Part shown: piece after piece, positions 24,297-34,549 of the stretch
Position numbering within the stretch: the stretch's first letter is position 1
How the letters are laid out: the number at the start of each line of letters is the position of its first letter
NCBI RefSeq assembly: GCF_918797505.1
Contig: NC_092793.1
Coordinates: 62,515,749 to 62,579,748 of the forward strand
DNA length: 64,000 nt
Direction of reading: 5' to 3'
From: Bemisia tabaci
Taxonomy: Eukaryota > Arthropoda > Insecta > Hemiptera > Aleyrodidae
Made by a program: the position numbers and the translations under genes
Notes under the pieces: model-generated
What the model saw: only the letters and a program-made list of their open reading frames with translations
What the model was told of the DNA's origin: nothing
Database searches by the model: none

Positions 24297-24566
24297 CACA
24301 GTGGGTCACGACCTTAAAATTGGTGGACAAGACGGCAATGTTTTCGCACAGTGGGTCACGAACTGAAAGTTGGTGGACAAGACGGCGATGTTGTCGCACA
24401 GTGGGTCACGAACTGAAAATTGGTGGATAAGACGGCAATGTTGTCGTACAATGGGTCACGAACTGATGAACTGATAATTGGTGACACGATGGCTATATTG
24501 TCGCACGGTGGGTTACAGACTGATAATTGGTAGACTAGACGGCAATCTTGTCGCACAGTGGGTTAT
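24297..24566. repeat. Minisatellite, ~52-57-bp unit x ~5
   Basis: Five to six units of TCGCACAGTGGGTCACGAAC then TGAAAATTGGTGGACAAGAC then GGCAATGTTG, the later ones more decayed. The reverse complement of the core (GACCCACTGTGCGACAA) is found again in the minisatellite at 59351-59480. The preceding 24105-24260 is similar to 10920-11090. Confidence 0.9.
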
Positions 24567-25229
24567 GGTGATTCATCCATCGTCATTCAAGCTTGCCACA
24601 GCGTTTAGGAGTTTCAGAAATTTTCCGGGATCCTCTTTAGGTCTCTCTTGCTGTATTAAGAGGCACTGAACTTGAATTTGACCCTCACTCATTTGCTGGT
24701 CGTTTCGTGATGAAACTTGCTTTAAGTGCCGCAATTGTCAAGAATTTTAGTTTTACTACTTTATTTGAATGATAATCTACCGTTTTCATACCTTTAGAAT
24801 GAATTTTGAAAATATCAAACGGTTCCAAAACTCGGAGATTTTCACGAATCATGCGAAAACCGCTAATGTCCAGAGTCTTTTCTTTTTAATTATTCCGTCC
24901 CAGACAGAGGAGGAGCTGGAAACTGTTAGGGATCCTTTTCTACAATCCTTTCCTGTAATAATTAACTTCTGAACATTTTTTAATTCCGCATTTTAAAGGC
25001 TCCTACAGTTTTTTGAAGTTTGAAAAAACCCCGGTATTGGTAACATATTGAGACCATGTTGTTATCAACAGGGCCCGAAACGCACATGTTCGGTTAAATA
25101 TTTGGCTTGGAGTCTACCTAGAACTAGTACTTTGAAAATATGAAACATTCAGCAAAATCCAGTTGGGGCCGGAAAAGGCTCACAACGATACTCTTTCTTT
25201 GCAAAGTTGAAATGAAGTTACGTTCCTCT

Positions 25230-26455
25230 GTCTGGAGGCCGGCCATTGAAATTAATATAGATAGAGCGATAGACAAAGGAGACATGGAATGACCCCATTA
25301 TTTGAAACGGGTATTTGATTTAGGCGAGGAGAGAACATGAAAGATTAAGTATGTAAGGTCCCTCGTGGATTGCCGTTAATTAGTCTAGTACTTTACCTCC
25401 TTTGTCCATTGCAATCTCCCGCATCCGCCTACTTACAGGATCGTTCCATTTTTCCTGTGTCTCCCTTGTCCATAGCTTTCCCTGTCAGTCTCAATAATCA
25501 GTCCACGGAGATGCGACGGGTTGAATTCGCCTAAAGTGATAGAACGCAAACTGCACTTATTTCCCAGAATTTTAGCATTGTGAATGTTAGATAATTTCAC
25601 ATCAACCTCGGGGATCAAAGTCTTCAACTTGAGCTGGCTGATAGCTCTAATCACCCAAGCAGCTCTAATTACTCACAACAAGACCGTAACGGTTATTAAT
25701 TAGGAGAATTCTCATCTTGTAAACGCTTCTTACTTACTTCGGTATTTTCCGTCCGTATTGAACTACCTGCGCAACCGAAGCCCGTTTTGACTACATTTTG
25801 CAATGAGCCGGTTATGCTGATCACAGAATCGTGTTCTGATGGTTCAAGCCCATAGATTTGCCTGAAATGACAAGATTCATCTGATCACCAACATTTTACT
25901 TCCTATATTCACGAAGATATCATCCTACGAACAACAAAGTGTATGACGTCATTCACCTCAGTGGTACATACCATGGTTTCTTCCACCCAAGACTCATCAA
26001 TAAATGATAAGCCCATATCATAGATCAAAGTAGAGCTCTCAAAAAGGCGTCATGTGGCGTCACTGAATGTCACATGACCCCACGTGACGCCACTTTAAGA
26101 GCTCTTCTTAAATCGTATGATGCATTGGTTGCTTGAATGGAAACATAGGTATATTCGAATTGTTTGCAGTAATGTACTTCTGAAAGAGTAAAGATGCCAT
26201 TAATTATTATCTTATACGGCGCTAGTAAATCTGTTAATAAGGCTATGATAAAAAAATTAATACGTTAATATGTTAATGAGATGATAGATTTTTTACTTTT
26301 CAATGCGTCATAATGAATCGAAAGAGAGAAAATGTTAATTCCCAGTATTAGTTTATTGATGCATATGATTCAGATCGAATTACAATTAGTTCACTTTACT
26401 TACGAAAAAAATTGACTCAGTTCATTTTTATAATGATTTGAAATATTGTCTCATA
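25230..26455. other. Non-coding stretch with a 72-bp palindrome
   Basis: No gene recognised. GACAAAGGAG (near 25273) and CTCCTTTGTC (near 25398) form a weak inverted repeat. At 26033-26104, GAGCTCTCAAAAAGGCGTCA faces TGACGCCACTTTAAGAGCTC, a miniature inverted-repeat structure of 72 bp. AT-rich elsewhere. Confidence 0.5.
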
Positions 26456-27020
26456 TAGGTTTCAATTATTGCTGCAGTGTTTTGTAGAAAGTGGCATTCT
26501 GACTAAAGAAACTTTCTTAGAGGTCCTATGCAATGACAAAGCGCAAAAAAGCGAGAATTACCCTCAGCGTATCCAACGAAAAAGCAAGCGTGGAATTAGG
26601 GGGAGGGGGGGGGACGCAGTTCAGTCGAAAAAACAAATTTTAAAAATAAAAATTTACAGCAATGACAATAACATCATCTGACGCGTCAGGCGCAACCATG
26701 GAAATAGAAAATATGCTATGACATTGCATAAACAACGCATATAACACTACCGATCATACGCGTGTACGCCTTTTAGCTTTTTTACCATTTGACGAAGAAA
26801 ATTCATAAGAGCGTATCTTCGGCTCTCGGACTACAAAATTTCGTTTTTATACCGCTTACCGGAAAACAGACCGCGGACCGCAAACCAACCACCCCCCCCC
26901 CCCCCCCCCCCCTATGTACAACAGACGCGTAAAATGGTCACGCGCCCAAGGATCGCACCAGCGTCTGAGGAAGTGTTCGGAAGTTATATCGGTTCGCGTT
27001 TCGAATTTGTAGATTTATAT
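26456..27020 (+). repeat. Direct duplication, copy 1 (~560 bp)
   Basis: From TATAGGTTTCAATTATTGCTG to GATTTATATA this segment is closely repeated at 29314-30655, where it is interrupted by the hAT element. Shared landmarks are GTGTTTTGTAGAAAGTGGC, ACGAAAAAGCAAGCGTGG and ACGCGTCAGGCGCAAC. Copy 1 has a C run (26890-26912) missing from copy 2. The 70-codon ORF (26469) is conserved only in part and has no domain I know. It is probably a transposable-element segment. Confidence 0.8.
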
Positions 27021-27021
27021 A

Positions 27022-28111
27022 CAGGGTGTCACACGAAAAAGGGGCCACCTTGAATATCTGCCAAACGCGTCGGAATTTCGTAAAACGGTAGAAGGCGTGT
27101 TCGTTTATATCGAGGGGGACACCTTTTGGCGTATTTTACATTTTCCCAAACCGCGGGAGGGGCGCGGGCGGGGGGTGCACCACCCGTAAGTCGAACCTTT
27201 CAAATGGCACTCCTACTTTCTTATTTTAGAAATCAAGTCTACGCAAAAAAACAAGTCACACTGTCAAAACCGAATGTAAATCGGACAATTTTTCAGTGAT
27301 AGAAGAAGTTGAAACATTTTTTTCTCGCTCTTTTCAAAAATTCCCCACGCCCTATGGAACTGCCTTATCGAACCAAACTTTCCGCCAAAAATATTATTAA
27401 AAATTGCACTTTCGATGAAAAAATAAAAATCTGCTGTACTCGAAATCTGGAGCACGCGAAGCCCTTCTTTGCGACATTAAAATTCGTTTTCCCGACCATT
27501 TCTGAGGGGCGCTCATCGGGAGGGAGTAGTAAGTTTTAGACAAGAATTATTATTATTTTTTCTGAAGCATGAGAAACCGTGTCCATGAAGAAACGGCTAA
27601 GTAGGAAAACAAATGGATTAGCTTTTTTGGGGTTGGATATAATGATCTAAGCTGAACATTGATACTTCTGAGGACGCTATTGTTCGAATATTAATTCTTG
27701 TCTAAGACTTACTACTCCCTCCCGATGAGCGCCCTTTGGAAATGTTTGGTAAAACGAATTTCAATGTCGCAAAGAAGGGCTCCGCGTGCTCCAGATTTCA
27801 AGTACGGCAGATTTTTTTTTTTTTTTTTTTTTGCATTGTTTGAGAACTTTTTGGCGGAGAGTTCGGTTTGATGTCGCAACTCCATTGGGCGTAGAAAATT
27901 TTTGAAAGGAGCATGAAAAACATGTTTCAGCCTCTGCCAATCACTGAAAAATTGTCCGATTTACATTCGGTTTGGACAGTGTGACTAGTTTTTTTTGCGT
28001 AGACTTGATTTCTGAAATAAAAAAGTAGGAGTGCCTTTTGAAAGGTTCGACTTATGGGTGGTGCACCCCCCCCACCCGCGCCCCTCCCGCGGTTTGGGAA
28101 AATGTAAAATA
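27022..28111. mobile_element. TA-flanked foldback element, family D, right end truncated
   Basis: It starts CAGGGTGTCACACGAAAAAG after TA. Arms of about 400 bp (27130-27540 against 27690-28108) pair around a centre near 27600. Pairing stops abruptly at 28110 within GGTTTGGGAAAATGTAAAAT, where a pogo-like end begins, so roughly 110 bases of the right arm are missing. Confidence 0.75.
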
Positions 28112-28224
28112 CAGTAAAAGCTCGTTAAGACGAAAAATGAAAGGACCGATAAAAATTTCGTCATAAGCGGCTTTTCGTCTTAACCGTTCTTCGCTTAAGA
28201 CGAAATTTTTCGGCATAAGCGGCA
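28112..28224. mobile_element. Pogo/Tigger-like terminal fragment
   Basis: CAGTAAAAGCTCGTTAAGAC directly after TA resembles pogo/Tigger ends, which read roughly CAGTANANCTCG. The rest alternates copies of AAGACGAA and CATAAGCGGC. No partner right end is present, because the next TA already begins another element. Confidence 0.5.
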
Positions 28225-28226
28225 TA

Positions 28227-29311
28227 CAGGGTGATCCAGACCACCCGTCCACTATCTTTTTATCGAAAACGGCGGAGAATTGAGCTTCGGGACCAAAACC
28301 ATCCTGGGTAAATCGACCCTAAAGAATCGAATGAAAATATTTTCAGCCCCCCAAAATGACCCCTCGGGGGGGGGGGGGGGGGGTTGGGGGGAGTCCCCCC
28401 CGTTTCTCGCAATTTTCAAACGGGAAGGGTATGTTTTGACTTTGGGCTCAGAATCTACGGTAAAAAATAAGAACATTTTGTTCTTTGCACTTTTTCCCTA
28501 AACCCCCATTTTTTGGAGTTATGGGACATTTTTGGGGCAATTTTCAGTTCGACGCTGTAAGCGGCCAAATCATCCAAATTTCAAAATCTAAAAATTTCCT
28601 GAGAGGAGAGGTCAATACCTTCTTATTGATGTGCCACGTGACCCCTGTTGCTCCAAAATTTTGGGGGCCACGACCCCCCAAAAATTTTGGGGCTTTGGAG
28701 GGCCATGAGTAAAAAATGCCGAAAGGCAAGGGTATGTTTTGACTTCAGATTCTGATTCTACGCGAAAAGTTACGTAGAATTGATACGGTGCATGGCCTGA
28801 CACTTTTCTGATGGGGCACAGGGGTAACCTCCACACCGGTTAAATTTAAAAGTTCAGAGACCCCCTGTGCCCCATCAGAAAAGTGTCTGAGGATAATGGG
28901 ACCCTCAAATTTGGATTCCTTGGGGTCGATTACCCATGAATACGCATTTTTTCCGAGTCTCCACGTCAATTTAACGAACTTGATTTTTTTTTAAAGGGGG
29001 CTCTGTCCCCCACCTTTAAGGGTCGGCATTTTGGACCCGGATGGGCCGATTTTGGATTTCTTGGTATCGATTCAAGGTAAAAATTTCTGTACGTTCTGAT
29101 TCCGATGAAATAATTTCAAAATTTTGACATGAATCCTGACTTTTGAAGTACGGACCCCCCTTTTACCCCCCAAGGGGCGCCAGGGGGGCTCTGGGACCAT
29201 GAAGTTCGTATTTCTTGGGGTCGTTTCCCTATTCATCCCCGCGATCCTGGACTTCGTGCGACCCAAATTAACTGAAAAAAAGGCCTGGTACGGTAGGTCT
29301 GGGCCACCCTG
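28227..29311. mobile_element. Chimeric TA-flanked foldback (family B left, family A right)
   Basis: TA flanks both ends (28225-28226, 29312-29313) and the termini CAGGGTG and CACCCTG pair. Beyond ~15 bp the two halves differ. The left half follows family B at 16738 (CCACTATCTTTT, CGAAAACGGCGG). The right half follows the right arm of family A at 4618 (TTCGTGCGACCCAAATTAAC, AAAAGGCCTGGTACGG). A separate internal hairpin around CACTTTTCTGATGGGGCAC marks the junction (28800-28885). Confidence 0.75.
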
Positions 29312-29313
29312 TA

Positions 29314-30655
29314 TAGTTTTCAGTTATTGCCAGGCTCGGACTGGCGTGAAAAAAGTTAGGCCGCGGCGACGCATCGTGAGGGCCCCCACGGGGGTGGGAG
29401 GGTGGGGGGAGACCCCCCAGGAAAGAGAGGTGGCCCGGGGGATTGGATCTTTTATATCCCGAGAATGCAATTTTAACCTCCCGGACGTTTGTAAAATTGT
29501 TAACTTTTAGAGGTTTGGATTGATACAATATTTGACTTAAAACGGAATTTTGAGAGCACGTAAGTTTTATTTTGCGTCAAAAAATTTCACTGAAATTACT
29601 CGTAACAGTGGAGGCGTCCAACTCGAGGGCCCCGGTCGTCGAAAACTAATGAACCCTTAGATTACAGAGTCTTAAAATTAATAAAAACAATTCTGGGGCC
29701 CTCTTCCTAGGGGGCCCCGAGAACGAGGGCAAAGACAGAAAATAAAAATAAAAATTCTGGGGCCCTCAGCCTCGGGGGCCCCGAGGATGACGGCAAAGAG
29801 AGAGAATTAAAAAAACAATTTTGAGGCCCTCTTCCTCGGGGGCCCCGGGGAAGAGGGCCCCAGAATTGTTTTTATTAATTTTAAGATTCAGTAATCTAAG
29901 GGTTAATTAGTTTTCGACGACTGGGGCCCTTGAGTCGGGCGCCTCCACTGTTACGTGTTATTTCAGTGAATTTTTTTGAACTAAAATAAAACTTACGTGC
30001 TCTCAAAATTATGTTTTAGGTCGAATATTATATCGTCCTCGAAGGCCACCGGGGCCTCCGAGGACGAGGGCCCCGGCCGCGATCGCGGCCTAGCGGCTCT
30101 GGCCAGTCGGAGCCTGGTTATTGCTGCAGTGTTTTGTAGAAAGTGGCATTCTGTCTAAAACAAACTTTCTTAGAGGTCCCATGCAATGACAAAGCGCCAA
30201 AAAGCGAGAACTACCCTCAGCGTATCCAACGAAAAAGCAAGCGTGGAATTAGGGGGAGGGGGGACGTAGCTTAGTCGAAAAAACAAATTTTAAAAATAAA
30301 AATTTACAGTCAATGACAATAACATCAGCTGACGCGTCAGGCGCAACTATGAAAACAGAAAAGACGCTATAACATTGCATAAACAACGCATATACCACTA
30401 CAGGTCATATGCTTAAACGGCTTTTAGCTTTTTTTTACCAATTAACGAAGTAAATTCATAAGAGCGTATCTCCGGCTCTTGTACTACTTTCGTTTTTTTT
30501 ATCGCTTACCGGTGAACAGACCGCGGACTGCAAACCACACCCACCGTATGTATATCAGACGCGTAAAATGGTCACGTGTGTAAAGGTCGCACCAGCGTCT
30601 GACGAAGCGGTCAAAAGTTAAATCGGTACGCGTTTTGATTTTTCGGATTTATATA
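29314..30655 (+). repeat. Direct duplication, copy 2, interrupted by a hAT element
   Basis: Repeats 26456-27020. It begins TATAGTTTTCAGTTATTGC, is broken by the insertion 29331-30116, resumes at 30117 and ends GGATTTATATA at about 30655. Removing the insertion and one target copy restores the same order as copy 1. Confidence 0.8.
29331..30116. mobile_element. hAT-type foldback with perfect 8-bp target duplication
   Basis: The ends CAGGCTCGGACTGGC and GCCAGTCGGAGCCTG are terminal inverted repeats differing little. GTTATTGC flanks both (29323-29330 and 30117-30124). An 8-bp duplication with CAG...CTG ends is diagnostic of the hAT superfamily. The arms pair along most of the length, and the centre holds two to three ~70-bp units with GGGGCCCTC and GGGGGCCCCGAG. 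The empty site is visible in the duplicate copy near 26470. There is no transposase. Confidence 0.85.
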
Positions 30656-30924
30656 TGTATATATCAGACAGATTATATTTGTGAAGTCGGCTAATAGCTC
30701 ATTTTTTGTTTTCGCATTATGAGAAGCCGAAAACTGAAAAATGTTGTTGGTAATTGAACAAATTTAATTATTTTTTGCTAATTTATCATTACCTACTTTG
30801 AGCCTTCTGATCCCCTAAATTTTCGTGTCCTATTACAGTTCGTTCTACCGCTTTACTGGGCCGATTTTCATCATTCTTTCGGGCATTGTCATATGATAGT
30901 ATCTAAATGAGCCAGCTCCATTAA

Positions 30925-30976
30925 AAATGACGCCCGGGGGCTCGCGAAGCTAGCTGTTGAGGGCTAGACGCCCTAG
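30925..30976 (+). mobile_element. Helitron-like 3' end
   Basis: A GC-rich segment with CGCCCGGGGGCTCGCGAAG is followed by GGGC-TAGAC-GCCC and CTAG before T. Same layout as at 8894 and 38587. The 5' end was not found. Confidence 0.35.
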
Positions 30977-30979
30977 TAA

Positions 30980-32277
30980 TCTATAATAGATAAAACAATA
31001 TTTTGTAACTAGTGCAACTAACCGACTAGATCATTGAGAGCTACTATCTTTGGCTGATTTTATGAGGTACTTTAATGGCGGAGTCAGAAATATAAGATCC
31101 TAATCACATGATGCTGTGCTTTTGTGGCTGTTTGGGAAAGGAGTCCTATAATCTTGAAAAGCCTAAAAAACTCTTCTCGGACCGCCCCTGCCCCTCGGCC
31201 CCCCTCTTCCCTCCCACACGTCAGCGGACACGTCACTGATGAACCTCGTCTTTAAAATCAAACGATCAAAGGCCAAAATGAAAGAAGGGTCATAAGTCAA
31301 AATAAGTGATCTGAATTTTTTTTTTTTTTTTTTTTTTTTTTAGTATAAAATTCCTAGCCAAAAGGAGACTAGTAAAACAATAAGAACAATACTCTTTTTC
31401 TATAAAATATCAGCACTTCGGTGCTTTGAGCTAAGATTTTTAGAGATTTTGCGCTGACCTCAGAAATTTGACCTGGGAAATGGAAAGTTTTCAACTTTCG
31501 ATTAATAATTGGTAGCAATAATCGATTAAACAGTCAATCAAAATTTTTAGAATTGGTTAATCAAAGGAATCGAATCGGAAGATAGTCGATTAATTAATTG
31601 TCAATTGAAAAACTGCTGTCTCCCCCCCTCTGTAACGCACTCGCAACAGAAACTCAAATCCCCCTCCGCCGGAGCATCACTTATTTTATGAACCACCTAA
31701 TGAAATGGAAAATAATGAAGTCAATCTTTTTTCTTTTTTTAAACTTAGCAATCTAGGTCTGTGGGCTTATAATCCGATTTAAAAAGAATAAAACCAAATT
31801 ACATCTCTCTCATTTGTAAGTAAACCCTTGCTGTAAAAAAGTAGCTCAAACTGATATGGTTGATTAAATGTTTCTCTTATGCAAGAGACAAAAGCAAGCG
31901 TCATTGATAACCTATATATATATTAGTCAAAATTCTATGTGCAAAGCCTCTGAAGAGATGGCATGGATGCAAATGATAGCTGAATTTTACCATCAGGAAT
32001 GAAGGCAAGTGTATTAATAGAATTTGGAATTTTTAAGGAAGGAAGGAAGGAAGGAAGGACGGTGGGACGATAGCCAAACCACTATTCCGTGGACCCGTCC
32101 TCCGATGAAAAGAAAAACATCTAATTATTTTCAGTCCAAGGAACGTTCTGGGAGCTACCCGGTGGTTCTGCTCATGAAGGCAACTGGTCGAGAAATGTAC
32201 TAATAATAATTGCAAAAAAAATATTTAATTTTACAGGGCTCCAATGTAGCACATTAGAGCAGAAGGAAGAAATTTGG
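30980..32277. other. Non-coding stretch
   Basis: Holds a 24-base T run (31318-31341), a CGATTAAT-rich segment (31490-31610, like 18480-18990) and a GGAA/GAAG microsatellite (32036-32058). No exon recognised. Confidence 0.5.
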
Positions 32278-33069
32278 GAATCAAAAGCCCTCCATTGGCG
32301 CCACATAAAACATGTGCGTCAGGACCACATCTCCAAAAAAATGTCGTACCAGTTTCTGCAGAGTGGTCAAGTATTTCCAGAAACGGATAGTTTTATCCTT
32401 ACCATACAAGATCAGGTCATAGCAACCAAAAACTATCAGAAGTTCATCATCAAGGATGGGTCAGTCAAAGACGACTGATGTAGGAAATGCCACCAGTTCC
32501 TTGAAACCATCGAACACATCACGCCAGGATGTGAACTGTTTTATTAGCAGGCACGGCATACACCAACACTCAACAGACCCAACACAGTAGCTAAAATAAT
32601 ACATCAACGAATCGCTCTCGACCGCAAGCTTCATTCAGACTTGAGTCCGTATCATAAGTATTCACCGGAGACCATACTTGAAAATAGTAACGTCAAATTG
32701 TACTACAATCTCTCAATCCAAACTGATAAGGCCATTCCGCATAGTAGGCCTGACCTTGTTCTCCTTGACAAGATCGGAGAAACCGCGTTTCTCCTTGACA
32801 TTGCTGTACCATCAGATGCCAACATAGCTAAAAAATACTCTGAAGGAATGGAGAAGTACACGCCTCTGGCGCATGAAGTCGAAAGACTCTGGTAACTGCA
32901 TGAAGTCCGAATAGTGCCTTTCATAATCTCGACCACAGGTTTAACACCTTACACATTCGTGGATAACCTGAAACGGTTACAGCTTTCCGTTTATATTCAC
33001 ACGCAGGTCCCAAAAGCTGTGATGCTTCATACATGTAACATCGCCAGAGCTTGCTGGAGTCCACAATGA
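32278..33069 (+). pseudogene. LINE reverse-transcriptase ORF, C-terminal end, dead
   Basis: A single frame of 264 codons runs through three in-frame stops. It contains ESKALHWRHIKHVRQDHISK, CRKCHQFLETIEHITPGCE, RPDLVLLDKIGETAFLLDIA and ISTTGLTP. These are the conserved C-terminal tail of an insect/bivalve non-LTR retrotransposon polyprotein: a zinc-knuckle-like CRKC...H...C followed by the 'RPD-LLD' domain. The RT domain itself is absent, so this is a 5'-truncated copy, as usual for LINEs. Another fragment is at 63498-63630. Confidence 0.85.
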
Positions 33070-33390
33070 GCAGCATTATCACCTCTCCATAATTAAACAT
33101 GTTTTTTATCACAGCTCCCTCCCCCCTTAAATATTTTACACAACCTAGTATTTAACTTGAATTAAAATTTCGCGAATCTTGAATTCTTACGCTGTTTAGT
33201 CATTCATTGTTTTATTTTCTCTCCTATCTCTCTCTTCTTCTTCCCCCCTTAAGAGTCCCCCTCATGTAATTTGCTCTTCTGTAGTCCCTTCTTTTTGAGA
33301 CTTGGTTTTGGCCCGTCTGCGTAGAGCCCGTCCGAAAGCATTCTTTTTTCAAGAGATTTTAAATCAATAAAGATATAATCATAATAATGC
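33070..33390 (+). mobile_element. 3' UTR of the LINE copy
   Basis: About 300 bp follow the ORF, with pyrimidine-rich stretches (CTCTCCTATCTCTCTC). It ends at AATCAATAAAGATATAATC then ATAATAATG, giving an AATAAA signal and a short microsatellite-like tail. The exact insertion end is not resolved. Confidence 0.6.
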
Positions 33391-33957
33391 TTTGCTGCCG
33401 CCGAGTGGCTATATACCAGTCTCGGGTGATTACAAAAGATATATCAATGGCACATCTTATTAAAGAATTGAGAAAATATTAGTCTTCGATCACATATATA
33501 CGAATTTAATGAAATTGGGATAGCCTTTTTTTTTAACGATAATTACAGCTTTAGTTTGTTGGTTTTAGTTGCAGTTAATGGTTTGAAATAGCCAGGGGTG
33601 CTTTTTAATTTTAAAAATCCGGCAGATTTTGTGAACCTTAGAATCACGACATCATAAGAAACGGGCTCGTCTTTAATTCATACTTCAAAGACTGGATATA
33701 TTAATAATTTTTCATAAGGAATTACCCATTCCATATTACTCATAGCGTGGCAACACCGTGCATTTTATGAAGTGAGATAATTGGAAAAGCTTCATTTTTA
33801 AATTGTGCACGACTGCACTGTTGTCTCCGTTATTCACTCTTTAACTGTGAATTATTGATCTTCGTCTACATAATAAATATGTTGAGACCGTCAGTACCTT
33901 TGCTGCAGTGATGAATTAGTGAATCTTGGAAAATGAGAATTATTGGACGTATTTAAC
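33391..33957. other. Non-coding spacer
   Basis: AT-rich, no gene or repeat boundaries recognised. Confidence 0.5.
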
Positions 33958-34116
33958 CAGTGGCGTGGCGTGCATTGCGATATCGATTGAACTGCCCTTT
34001 AAACCCATGGAAAAGGATCGATAAGAATGTTCGCAACGGACACTGTAAAAGTCGATTCTTTACCACAGCTTCATTTGGGGAAATATTGATAATCGATCAT
34101 TTACGCCTCGCCACTG
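33958..34116. mobile_element. MITE with CAGTGGCG ends
   Basis: CAGTGGCGTGGCGTG at the left and its partner CACGCC/TACGCCTCGCCACTG at the right enclose 159 bp. The CAG(T)GGCG start and small size suggest a hAT-type MITE, but a clean 8-bp duplication was not seen. Confidence 0.65.
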
Positions 34117-34549
34117 ATCTAAATCAAAAGGATCTATATTCATTTTGACGTGACCCGTGAGATTCATTCCATAACAATACTTTCATGACAGGGCTCATGT
34201 CGCAATAGATATAGCTCCTCTTTATTTAAATACGCCAATTAATGATGTATCTTCCTTGGGCTGCATTAAGCAGAAAGAAACCAAATTTCATCGAATTATT
34301 CCTTTTTGAAAACAGGAAAACCGTCGTAAAGATTTTTTTTTGAAAATCCGGGAATTTGCGTCACGTTACAGGAGAAATCCCCTGAAATTTTCAATAAAAT
34401 ATACATACCAACTGCCGTTCTTCCGTAAAAAAATAAACGATGCGATGAAATTTGGCAGTGGTAGATGTGACGTGTCTTCTTTTTTCTGCTTAGTGCGGTT
34501 CTATTGAAAAACGCATAAACAGCAAGCATAATTTCTACCGGACGGTACA

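Noticed and set aside
26456..30655. The two ~560-bp direct repeats as LTRs of a retrotransposon
   Set aside because: There is no TG...CA boundary, primer-binding site, polypurine tract or gag/pol between them. The interval is only stacked DNA elements.
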